DNA of 64,000 nt, taken from Haloarcula amylovorans (lineage in GTDB: Archaea; Halobacteriota; Halobacteria; Halobacteriales; Haloarculaceae). Where the stretch lies: the NCBI RefSeq assembly GCF_004681185.1, contig NZ_SRIF01000011.1, positions 1 through 64,000 on the forward strand, in the 5' to 3' direction. Positions 17,402-24,268 of the stretch are shown here, piece by piece; the first letter of the stretch is position 1; each line of letters begins with the position of its first letter. A program made the position numbers and the translations under genes. The notes under the pieces were generated by a model. The model was not told the DNA's origin. It did not search any database and worked only from the letters and a program-made list of their open reading frames with translations.

Positions 17402-17671
17402 CTCTCTCCCGACGAGATGGTCACGTCGCTGGCCGGCACCGGCGCCGCGCTTGGCGAGGTCGCCTAGACGCCCTCAGACGACGACACCCGTGAGAGTATC
17501 GAGACGCTGCTGGAGAGTGTCGGTGAAGCGGAGCTCGAACCGCCCGAGTGGGTCGGCCCCGTCGGCCTGCTTCGCGGGCTACGCGACCCGGACACCCAGT
17601 ACGGGCTCGGCTACCTACTGGCGCTTGCGGGCGCGATTGGCCGTGGGCGTACCACCGGGGAGTCGCACTAA
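17402..17671 (+). pseudogene. broken DUF1641 gene (in-frame TAG, no N-terminus)
   Basis: A single frame reads LSPDEMVTSLAGTGAALGEVA, hits a TAG at 17465-17467, and continues through an acidic linker to WVGPVGLLRGLRDPDTQYGL with GYLLALAGAIGR. That is the conserved core of DUF1641 proteins that accompany sulfide:quinone oxidoreductase, TusA and DsrE genes. The 5' end is missing and replaced by the methyltransferase gene. Base changes and the stop show decay rather than a second product. Confidence 0.7.
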
Positions 17672-17734
17672 CGGGCAACTTCCGATTCGCGTCACCCCAC
17701 CGCTCGTTTTCGACGGCGGAGTTCTGATTAGGCC

Positions 17735-17744
17735 TATATTATAT
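17735..17744 (+). promoter_or_regulatory. TATA box of the first thioredoxin gene
   Basis: TATATTATAT, followed about 25 bases later by an expected start near 17770 and the thioredoxin ATG at 17794, giving a leader of roughly 25-30 bases. It is the clearest archaeal core promoter in this part of the window. Confidence 0.5.
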
Positions 17745-17793
17745 TGTATGGTTGTCCCAAGACTATTACCCATCCGGTGCATAGTGTCTTCTA

Positions 17794-18132
17794 ATGGCAA
17801 CGCAGATCGCGACGACCGACAGTGTGATTCCGCTTGGCGATGACAAAATCGAGACGGTCATCGAGAACAGTGACGTCGCTCTCGTGGAATTCTACACGGA
17901 GTGGTGTGGCACCTGCCAGCGAATGAAGCCAATACTCGAAACAATCGCAGTAGACACGGATGCGGCGGTCGTGACGATCGACATCGAATCTCACCTTGAA
18001 ACAGCAATCGAGTTCGGTGCTCAGAGCACTCCCACGTTCGTCCTGTTCGTGGACGGCCAACCAGTGAAACAGCTCCGAGGTGGCCAGAACGAGCAGTCGC
18101 TCCGCGATCTGATCGCTCGGTACAGTGACTGA
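17794..18132 (+). CDS. thioredoxin (WCGTC active site)
   Basis: 112 residues with the thioredoxin fold. The active site is EWCGTC, with redox Cys at about 38 and 41. The cis-proline motif STPTFVLF is near 78 and GGQNEQSLRDLI near the end. The middle position is Thr rather than the usual Pro, which in related proteins shifts the redox potential. The gene is 17 bases upstream of the class V aminotransferase, on the same strand. A second thioredoxin and a thioredoxin reductase lie 3 kb downstream. Confidence 0.92.
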   Translation: MATQIATTDSVIPLGDDKIETVIENSDVALVEFYTEWCGTCQRMKPILETIAVDTDAAVVTIDIESHLETAIEFGAQSTPTFVLFVDGQPVKQLRGGQNEQSLRDLIARYSD

Positions 18133-18149
18133 TCTCCGGAGGACGACCG

Positions 18150-19268
18150 ATGAATCATAGAGAACTTCGCGCTGACACGCCCGCCCTGCACGAGGACGTC
18201 TACCTGAATTTCGGCGCTCACGGACCGAGCCCGCGGTACGTCGTTGAAGCCGCCGACGAGTTCGTGCGGTCACACGAGTACGAGACGGGCACTCGAAACG
18301 ACCCCTACGACGTAGCCTTCGACGCGTACGACCGGACACGGGAGCGTGTCGCCGACTTCGTCGGTGCTGACGCCGACGAGATCGCGCTCACGGAGAGTAC
18401 GACTGCAGGCATCAACGCCGTCGCGAACGCAATCGACTGGCAGCCCGGCGATATTGTCGTTCGGACCGACCTTGAACACCCAGCTGGGACGCTTCCATGG
18501 CAACGTCTAGAAGAGCAGGGCGTCGACGTTCGCGTCGTCGAGACTGAGGACGGTCGTGTCGATCTCGACGCGCTCGCCGCAGCCGTCGACGACGCGAGAC
18601 TGGCGTGTTTCAGTGCGGTGACGTGGACGCACGGCACTCGGTTACCCGTCGCGGACCTCGTCGACATCGTCCACGAGGCCGGCGCGTTCGCGCTTGTCGA
18701 CGCCGTGCAGGTGCCGGGACAGCTCCCGATGGACGTCACTGAGTGGGGCGCGGACGCCGTCGCAGCGGCGGGCCACAAGTGGCTCATGGGGCTGTGGGGT
18801 GGCGGTTTCCTCTACATCGATCGCGATGTCACCGAAACCCTCGAACCCAGGACGGTCGGCTATCGGAGTGTCGAGACGCCGACTGCAGACCCCTACGAGT
18901 TCGCGGCTGGTGCCCGGCGATTCGAAGTTGGCTCGGCGAACCCCGCCCCACATGTCGCCCTGGCCGAGGCAATCGATGCGATCGATGAGGTTGGGGTCGA
19001 TCGCATCGCAGAACAGATCCACCAACTGGCTGGACGACTGGCCGACGGTGTCCCCGACGAACGACTCCATAGCCCGATGACACCCGAGTCGGGTCTCGTG
19101 ACGATAGACGTCGATGACCCTAAAGCGACGGTCGACCGCCTCGCCTCGGAGGGAATCGTCGTCCGCGCGCTACCGGCGCCAAACGCTATCCGTGCATCGA
19201 TCCATGCAGTCAACACCCGGACCGAGATTGACCGGCTACTCGACGCGCTCGAATCGGAATGGGTCTGA
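18150..19268 (+). CDS. class V aminotransferase (cysteine-desulfurase-like fold)
   Basis: 372 residues, PLP-dependent. The phosphate-cup segment ALTESTTAGINAVANAI is at about 80-96, VDAVQVPGQ near 184 holds the PLP-stacking region, and AAGHKWLMG places the Schiff-base Lys at about 210. The family includes cysteine desulfurases, isopenicillin-N-epimerase-like proteins and others. No conserved Cys loop for persulfide formation is apparent after the Lys, so a true desulfurase activity is doubtful. Its position next to thioredoxin and near TusA and DsrE suggests sulfur or amino-acid chemistry, by inference. Confidence 0.85.
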   Translation: MNHRELRADTPALHEDVYLNFGAHGPSPRYVVEAADEFVRSHEYETGTRNDPYDVAFDAYDRTRERVADFVGADADEIALTESTTAGINAVANAIDWQPGDIVVRTDLEHPAGTLPWQRLEEQGVDVRVVETEDGRVDLDALAAAVDDARLACFSAVTWTHGTRLPVADLVDIVHEAGAFALVDAVQVPGQLPMDVTEWGADAVAAAGHKWLMGLWGGGFLYIDRDVTETLEPRTVGYRSVETPTADPYEFAAGARRFEVGSANPAPHVALAEAIDAIDEVGVDRIAEQIHQLAGRLADGVPDERLHSPMTPESGLVTIDVDDPKATVDRLASEGIVVRALPAPNAIRASIHAVNTRTEIDRLLDALESEWV

Positions 19269-19362
19269 CCCGACGCCGTTCCCAATCGGTGTTGAAAAAC
19301 CGATAGAGCAGCTATAGCCACTGATACGGAACCTCTGTGCGGCGAGAGAATGGCAGTCCGCC

Positions 19363-19584
19363 TTAGCTGACCTGCACGCGACCGCTTTCGTTGACGACAA
19401 CGTCGTGACCACGATACATGAAGTGAATTTCGAGATCAGACGCCGTCGTCTCTTCAACTAACGTTTCGAGTGAATTCGGATCGACGACATCCGCTAGCGG
19501 CGGGTCGAGCATGGGCGACTTCGCATCTTCTGCCTCGACGACGGCGTCGACGATTCGAGGTATTAGATTCTTGGACCCGTTCAT
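19363..19584 (-). CDS. stand-alone HalOD1-type output domain protein
   Basis: 73 residues with the pattern IPRIVDAVVEAEDA, DPPLADVVDPNSLETL, LEIHFMYRGHDVVVNESGRVQV, which matches the HalOD1 output domain found at the end of haloarchaeal response regulators and as free small proteins. Its start codon overlaps the stop of the DsrE-like gene (ATGA). It is therefore the third gene of a tusA-dsrE-halOD1 operon. The domain is a predicted signal-output module of unknown activity. Confidence 0.78.
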   Translation of the reverse strand: MNGSKNLIPRIVDAVVEAEDAKSPMLDPPLADVVDPNSLETLVEETTASDLEIHFMYRGHDVVVNESGRVQVS

Positions 19585-20162
19585 CGGGAATCAGACCAGG
19601 AGTTGGATGTCGGCGTCGGCATGTCCTGTAGGGCTGTCGCCGCACCGACGCCCGTGGTGATGTCATCATAGAAGTCGTTCTCGTCGTAGTCCATCAGGTC
19701 GATAGTCATCTGGCAGGCCTGGAACTCGACGCCCATGTCGAGACTCGTCTCGATGAGTTCCTCGATCGTCGCGGTGTCATTGTCCTCGATCTTCTTCTCC
19801 ATCATCTTCGTCGTCACGCGGTCCATCCCAGGGAGTGCGGCGACGGCGTTCGGCACCGGCATGTTGGGGTTGCCGACGGAACTCAGCTTGAGGTTCTTGG
19901 AGCGCTCCTCGTGGAGGATGTCCAGTCCCCAGAACGTGTGAAAGATCGTCACCTCGTAGCCGAACGCGGCGGCGGTGCTGGCGAGGATGAGCGGCGGGTA
20001 CGCCATGTCCAGCGTACCCTTCGTCGCGATGATGCTCATCTTCTTGCCGTCGTCCTCGTCAGTCGCCTCGGCGAGCGCGTCCTCGAGTTCGTCGACGCGC
20101 GCGGCCAGCTTCGTACGCGAGGGCGCGTCGTCAGCCGACGCGTCAGGTGTATCCGTACTCAT
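19581..20162 (-). CDS. DsrE/DsrF/DrsH-like family protein
   Basis: 193 residues. After an acidic N-terminal tail and a short coiled segment (ELEDALAEATDE) comes the DsrE-like Rossmann-type fold, starting MSIIATKGTLDMAYPPLILASTAAAFGYEVTIFHTFWGL. The conserved Cys of the family appears in FQACQMTIDLM (about residue 153). DsrE-type proteins pass sulfur between carriers. It follows tusA by two bases and overlaps the HalOD1 gene. The likely role is a sulfur relay with the adjacent TusA. Confidence 0.87.
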   Translation of the reverse strand: MSTDTPDASADDAPSRTKLAARVDELEDALAEATDEDDGKKMSIIATKGTLDMAYPPLILASTAAAFGYEVTIFHTFWGLDILHEERSKNLKLSSVGNPNMPVPNAVAALPGMDRVTTKMMEKKIEDNDTATIEELIETSLDMGVEFQACQMTIDLMDYDENDFYDDITTGVGAATALQDMPTPTSNSWSDSR

Positions 20163-20164
20163 CG

Positions 20165-20410
20165 TTACTCCGTCTTCCGGACGTAGTGTTTGTACACGTC
20201 GTCGCCTTCCGTCTGGTCGACGAGCTCGACACCGTTAGTTCCAGACGCCCAGCCGTCGATGTCGCTCATGCTCCCCGAATCGGTCGCTAGCACTTCGAGG
20301 ACCCCACCTTCGGCGAGGCCGTCGATGGGGGACTTCGTTTTCACCACTGGCATGGGACACGATGCACCTTTCACGTCGAGCGTCTCCGTGATGTCGACTT
20401 CAGCACTCAT
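20165..20410 (-). CDS. TusA-like sulfurtransferase
   Basis: 81 residues. The signature GASCPMPVVKTKSPIDGL contains the sulfur-accepting Cys at about residue 18 within CPMP. The alpha/beta two-layer fold follows with VLEVLATDSGSMSDIDGWA. It carries sulfur as a persulfide for tRNA thiolation, molybdopterin or dissimilatory relay. It is the first gene of a three-gene operon with DsrE and HalOD1 proteins on the minus strand. Confidence 0.93.
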   Translation of the reverse strand: MSAEVDITETLDVKGASCPMPVVKTKSPIDGLAEGGVLEVLATDSGSMSDIDGWASGTNGVELVDQTEGDDVYKHYVRKTE

Positions 20411-20660
20411 TGGTTATCTGCTCCGTTAGCCTGTATTGGAGTTATCGCACAATACCACCTGCCCAAGTAAAAGATTGTCGGCTCTTGTGGAAACTACAAA
20501 CTACTATTCATCGTAGCATGCGGGGTTAGAAATCCTATTCTCCCACCACTACGGGAAACTCTTATGACCGGGGGAGAATCTTCTACGATAGTATTGCTTA
20601 GAATTGGAACTACTATACAAGCGATTTTGTACGTCCATCCAGTAGAAGCGACTGCACAAC

Positions 20661-21014
20661 ATGAACGCCGACCACTTCCCGACTCCGGACGTCGACGTGG
20701 ACCCTGTCGACCCGGAAACGCTGAAGGACCGTATCGACGCCGGCGAGGACGTCACGCTCCTCAACGCGCGCATGCTCTACGAGTCCCTCCAGGAGCGCGT
20801 GCTGGCGCTGCCCGACGACACGCTGATCGGGGGTGCGCACTTCAGCGATGCCGCGGAGCCCGCCGACGACGGCACGTACACGGCACCCTTCTGCGTCGGA
20901 CTCCGATTCTCTCGATGTGAGTTGGATTTTGCGTGGGCACAGAGAGATATTTTCCAATATTCCGACTCGTCACCGGAATTGAACAATATTGTGTATATTG
21001 CCCACAACCCTTAA
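20661..21014 (+). pseudogene. internally deleted rhodanese/MBL-fold fusion remnant
   Basis: The ORF starts MNADHFPTPDVDVDPVDPETL and DRIDAGEDVTLLNARM, the N-terminal rhodanese start of haloarchaeal rhodanese/metallo-beta-lactamase fusions. It then jumps to LYESLQERVLALPDDTLIGG with AHFSDAAEPADDGTYTAPF, which belongs to the C-terminal half of the MBL domain. The metal-ligand HxHxDH region and the rhodanese active Cys are both missing, so this is a fusion across an internal deletion. The last 35 codons (from about 20905) look like promoter DNA of the next gene. The intact family is linked to persulfide oxidation. Confidence 0.65.
20991..20999 (+). promoter_or_regulatory. TATA-like box upstream of trx-trxB
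   Basis: GTGTATATT, about 45 bases before the thioredoxin ATG at 21041. It lies inside the 3' end of the decayed rhodanese/MBL frame, which supports reading that frame as dead. Confidence 0.4.
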
Positions 21015-21040
21015 TTAGCACTGGTGCGTACGAACTGGTG

Positions 21041-21400
21041 ATGGCAACTGATACTGCATCCGACGCTGGCACCGCCACCACGAACGAACCCCTCCACGTC
21101 GCCGGTCAAGCCCAACTCGACGACATCGTCGCCGAGCATGACGTCGTCATTACGGACTTCTACGCCGACTGGTGTGGTCCCTGCCAGATGCTCGAACCCA
21201 TCGTCGAGACGCTGGCTGCCGAGACCGACGCCACCGTCGCCAAAGTCAACGTCGACGCCAACCAGCAACTCGCTGCCGCCTACGGCGTTCGGGGCGTCCC
21301 GACGCTCGTCCTGTTCGCCGACGGTAAGCAAGTCGAGGAAATCGTCGGCCTCAAAGGCGAAGACGAACTCCGGGCACTCATCGAGACCTACACCGAATAA
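21041..21400 (+). CDS. trxA: thioredoxin (WCGPC active site)
   Basis: 119 residues. A 20-residue Thr/Ala-rich extension precedes the classical fold. The active site is DWCGPC, with Cys at about 45 and 48. The cis-Pro motif GVPTLVLF is near 87, and GLKGEDELRALIE ends the protein. The stop TAA directly abuts the ATG of thioredoxin reductase, so the two form a dedicated reductant pair. The ATG at 21041 gives the usual haloarchaeal length; the upstream frame is remnant and promoter sequence. Confidence 0.94.
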   Translation: MATDTASDAGTATTNEPLHVAGQAQLDDIVAEHDVVITDFYADWCGPCQMLEPIVETLAAETDATVAKVNVDANQQLAAAYGVRGVPTLVLFADGKQVEEIVGLKGEDELRALIETYTE

Positions 21401-22441
21401 ATGACTGAGGACATCCACAACCTCGTCATCGCTGGCTCAGGAGTTGCCGGCCTCTCGGCGGCGGTCTACGCTGCGCGCGCCGACCTCGACCCCCTCGTAC
21501 TCGAGGGCGACGAACCGGGCGGCCAGCTCACGCTGACGACCGATGTCGAGAACTATCTCGGCTTCCCCGACGGCGTCGGCGGTATGGACCTCATCCAGCG
21601 TGGGAAGGAGCAGGCCACGCAGTTCAGCGCACAGTTCCAACACGGTCGCATCGAGGACGCGGTTCTGGATGGGCAGCCGCTGGAGCTGTCGCTGTCGACT
21701 GGCGACAAGCTCTACACACGGTCACTGATCGTCGCGACCGGCGCGAGCGCACGCTGGGTCGGCGCCGAGAACGAAGCCGAACTGATGGGCCACGGGCTGT
21801 CGACGTGTGCGACCTGCGACGGTGCGTTCCACCGCGGGGATGCTGTTCTCGTCATCGGCGGTGGCGACAGCGCGATGGAGGAAGCGCTTTTCCTCGCGAA
21901 ATTCGCCGACTCCGTGACAATCGTCCACCGCCGAGACGAACTCCGAGCGTCAGAAATCATGGTTAATCGGGCGCGGGAACACGAGAACGTCAAGTTTGCT
22001 TGGAACTCGGAACTCGTAGAGATCGACGGGTCGCAGGAGGAGGGCGTGACTGGAGCGAAGGTCGTCTCACACCCAGACAGCTATCCGCGAAAAAAGTACG
22101 AGGCCGGCGAGGACGTTGAAGTCGAGGCGGTCGATGTCGGCGGTGTATTCTACGCCATCGGCCACGAACCAAATACGGACTTCCTCCAGGATACGGCCGT
22201 CGTCCTCGATCAGAACGGTTACGTACAGACTGCTCCCGCCGGAGATGCGTGGGCGACGACGGAGACGGCAGCCCACGGGGTCTTCGCGGCGGGTGATGTG
22301 ATGGACTCTGACTATCAGCAGGCAGTAACCGCCGCCGGCATGGGCAGCATGGCTGCCTTAGACGCAGAAGAGTGGCTCGAATCTGCTGACGCGGCAGTCG
22401 CCAGTGGCTCCGAACGAATTTCCACGGAGGCCGGAGACTGA
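21401..22441 (+). CDS. trxB: thioredoxin reductase
   Basis: 346 residues. FAD-binding GSGVAGLSAAVYAARA (about 12-27) is followed by GQLTLTTDVENYLGFP, typical of low-molecular-weight TrxR. The redox dithiol CATC is at 136-139. GGGDSAMEEALFL near 151 and HRRDELRAS near 175 form the NAD(P)H site; the HRRDE/R sequence is compatible with NADPH. GVFAAGDVMD near 290 is the second FAD motif. About 30 residues beyond the usual C-terminus are polar and variable. The gene starts with no gap after trxA and overlaps the next ORF by one base. Confidence 0.95.
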   Translation: MTEDIHNLVIAGSGVAGLSAAVYAARADLDPLVLEGDEPGGQLTLTTDVENYLGFPDGVGGMDLIQRGKEQATQFSAQFQHGRIEDAVLDGQPLELSLSTGDKLYTRSLIVATGASARWVGAENEAELMGHGLSTCATCDGAFHRGDAVLVIGGGDSAMEEALFLAKFADSVTIVHRRDELRASEIMVNRAREHENVKFAWNSELVEIDGSQEEGVTGAKVVSHPDSYPRKKYEAGEDVEVEAVDVGGVFYAIGHEPNTDFLQDTAVVLDQNGYVQTAPAGDAWATTETAAHGVFAAGDVMDSDYQQAVTAAGMGSMAALDAEEWLESADAAVASGSERISTEAGD

Positions 22442-22812
22442 TGGGAGCAACTGATAGACGGGAGATCAACACGACGGACCCAGATACCGTCGAGGATCAG
22501 GCGGAGCGGGTCATCGTCTCGTTTCGGTCGCCCGAGACGGACCCGAACCAGACCGACGACTGGTGGATCGCAGACAGCGAGTGGCTCCAGGAGAATATGA
22601 TGGAATACACGTATCGTCGCTACCTCCGATGGGCCCATGCAGGACCGGTTGCTGTCGGCGACGAATGGGACGAGTTCGTCAACTGCGGGTGTGCGAGTCC
22701 GGAGGACGTGATCCTCCGCGTCGAAGATATCGAAAGCGGAACCGCAATCGGTTCGGAGACGACGATCGAAGTGGTTCCACGGAAGACTGTCGTGGAAGAC
22801 GATATTGAGTGA
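22441..22812 (+). CDS. hypothetical acidic protein
   Basis: 123 residues, no recognised family. Features are a Trp-rich stretch (DDWWIADSEWLQENMM, about residues 40-55), Tyr/Arg-rich TYRRYLRWAH, and a CGC motif (FVNCGCASPED, near 90). The start overlaps the stop of trxB by one base (TGATG), which implies it is the third gene of the thioredoxin operon. The CGC motif could be redox active or bind metal; this is inference. Confidence 0.55.
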   Translation: MGATDRREINTTDPDTVEDQAERVIVSFRSPETDPNQTDDWWIADSEWLQENMMEYTYRRYLRWAHAGPVAVGDEWDEFVNCGCASPEDVILRVEDIESGTAIGSETTIEVVPRKTVVEDDIE

Positions 22813-22828
22813 GCAGTGGACTACGTCG

Positions 22829-22933
22829 AATAGTGACCTTTTTGGCCCGTTCGACGGTGTGGCCACGTTCTCGGAGCAGTTGTTCAAAGACCCGACCAAC
22901 GTGTTCGTCGAGCAGAATTTGCGTGCCCGTCAT
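22829..22933 (-). pseudogene. N-terminal fragment of a DUF5615 PIN-like toxin
   Basis: The frame reads MTGTQILLDEHVGRVFEQLL and RERGHTVERAKKV, the conserved N-terminal strand (LLDEHV, first acidic residue) and helix of DUF5615 toxins. It then diverges into sequence antisense to the preceding gene. The rest of the catalytic domain is absent. The start codon overlaps the TGA of an upstream partner frame by four bases. Confidence 0.6.
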
Positions 22934-23090
22934 TGCCCGGTTTCTTTGGGTTTCAGTAACGATTCCCGAACTCGATTAAGTGCTGTTTCGTTCTCGTTTT
23001 CGAGTTCGCGCATCTCGTCGATGTGCGTGTAGTTAAGAATGGCCACCTTGTCCGAGATCGACCGAGCGTCCTCCTGGTCGTGCGTGAGGG
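22930..23090 (-). pseudogene. probable antitoxin remnant preceding the DUF5615 fragment
   Basis: An open segment ends SISDKVAILNYTHIDEMREL and then ENENETALNRVRESLLKPKE before a TGA overlapping the DUF5615 start. No start codon is evident upstream, and the boundary near 23090 is approximate. The coupling and helical content suggest the antitoxin half of a type II module. No family name is claimed. Confidence 0.4.
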
Positions 23091-23150
23091 AACTATTCAA
23101 TCGTGGGCGGGGGGCGGGACTCAGAACACCGTCGGGAACACCATGTACAC

Positions 23151-23302
23151 GGCGATACGAGTCACTCTCCGTGACTGATGCGATTATCGTCGCAGCGATG
23201 CAGCGAGAGGAGATTGACTACCGCTACTGTTTCGACGGCGGATTCGACAGTGTCTCTGCGCTCACTCGCCTCACGACACCCGATAATCCGTTTGAGCAAT
23301 GA
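23151..23302 (+). pseudogene. C-terminal fragment of a PIN-domain (VapC) toxin
   Basis: The frame reads SLSVTDAIIVAAMQREEIDY followed by CFDGGFDSVSALTRLTTPDN and ends at TGA. The TDA and FD(x)2FD acidic motifs are the C-terminal half of a VapC PIN domain. No N-terminal half is present. The upstream 40 codons in this frame do not resemble a PIN protein. It faces the DUF5615 remnant, so two toxin systems have decayed within 400 bases. Confidence 0.6.
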
Positions 23303-23419
23303 CCGAGACACGCTGTGGAGTTAGTACGACGCTTGAAACCTCTCACCGCGTGCCAGTCTCAACAAGGCTCATCGTTTGTGCCGAGCGGCTCTCGCTTTGA
23401 GTCCTGTGTTGGGAGGTCC

Positions 23420-23520
23420 GTCACGCCCGTTGTGAACCTGACCTCGGGACTGGTCGCTTCCGGTCCCTGCAGCTAGCACACAGCAGTGTCAGCGGCGGCA
23501 GGGCATGTGCCACCGTGTCA
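23420..23520 (+). repeat. dispersed intergenic repeat, copy D (internally deleted)
   Basis: About 100 bp. It opens GTCACGCCCGTTGTGAAC, shares GACCTCGGGACTGGTCG with copy A, then skips the roughly 50-bp middle section and resumes at CGCTTCCGG, GCAGCTAGCACACAGC and CAGCGGCGGCAGGGCA. The remainder of the 23303-23593 gap shows nothing else. Confidence 0.75.
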
Positions 23521-23593
23521 GTCTGAGTTCTGTGCGGAACTGCTTACTTTGTTGATGGGGGTTTCCGATCTCATACTATTGATTCGGCAGATG

Positions 23594-24268
23594 TCACCCG
23601 GCCGCTGGTGACTGCTCTGTGGTACTCTCACCGCTAAGGCGGCCTTCAGCGAGCGCGAATAGCGAATCAAGTCCAATAGCCAACAGGGCACCTGGAATTG
23701 CGCCCGCCAGTAGCTGTGGGGTGTCAAACAGCGAAATGCCAGTAATGACCCAGACACCAAGACCGCCGCCACCAATGAAGAACGCGAGGTACGCAGTCCC
23801 CACGTTGAGGACGGCACTGGTCCGGATTCCAGCGAAGATAACGGGGAGCGCCAGCGGGAGTTTGATCTTTCGCATGATTTGGCGTTCCGTCATCCCCATT
23901 CCACGCGCTGCCTCGATCGTGTTTTCGTCGACATTTTCGAGTCCGGCGACCGTGTTGGTCAGGATTGGTAGCAGCGCGTAGGTGAACAAGCCAACTAGTG
24001 CTGGGAAAAACCCGAGTCCGAGGAGCGGAAACACGAGCGCGATGATCGCGAGCGTGGGAATCGTCTGGGAAATATTCCCGAGCCCCATGACGATAGACTT
24101 CGTCCGCTCGTTCCGCGTCGCAACGATACCCAGCGGGACGGCGACGGCGATCGCTAATCCAACCGAGACGAGGACGAGCGTCAGATGTTCCTGAAGGAGG
24201 CCAAGAAACTCGTCGAAGTGAGTCACCAGGTGGGTATACGCCGCGAAGAGGGTGTCGATGAACGTCAT
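23594..24268 (-). CDS. Opu-type ABC transporter permease (distal)
   Basis: 224 residues with five to six membrane helices. The conserved EAA loop is IEAARGMGMTERQIMRKIKLPLALPVI (about residues 117-143), as in OpuCB/OpuCD and ProW-like permeases for betaine, choline or carnitine. It is the last gene of a four-gene operon. The start overlaps the ATPase gene by four bases. A Ser/Thr/Ala tail follows the last helix. Confidence 0.9.
   Translation of the reverse strand: MTFIDTLFAAYTHLVTHFDEFLGLLQEHLTLVLVSVGLAIAVAVPLGIVATRNERTKSIVMGLGNISQTIPTLAIIALVFPLLGLGFFPALVGLFTYALLPILTNTVAGLENVDENTIEAARGMGMTERQIMRKIKLPLALPVIFAGIRTSAVLNVGTAYLAFFIGGGGLGVWVITGISLFDTPQLLAGAIPGALLAIGLDSLFALAEGRLSGESTTEQSPAAG

Noticed and set aside
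18150-19268. Cysteine desulfurase (IscS/SufS)
   Set aside because: The fold and Lys 210 are right, but the conserved active-site Cys loop is not visible, so only the aminotransferase class is claimed.
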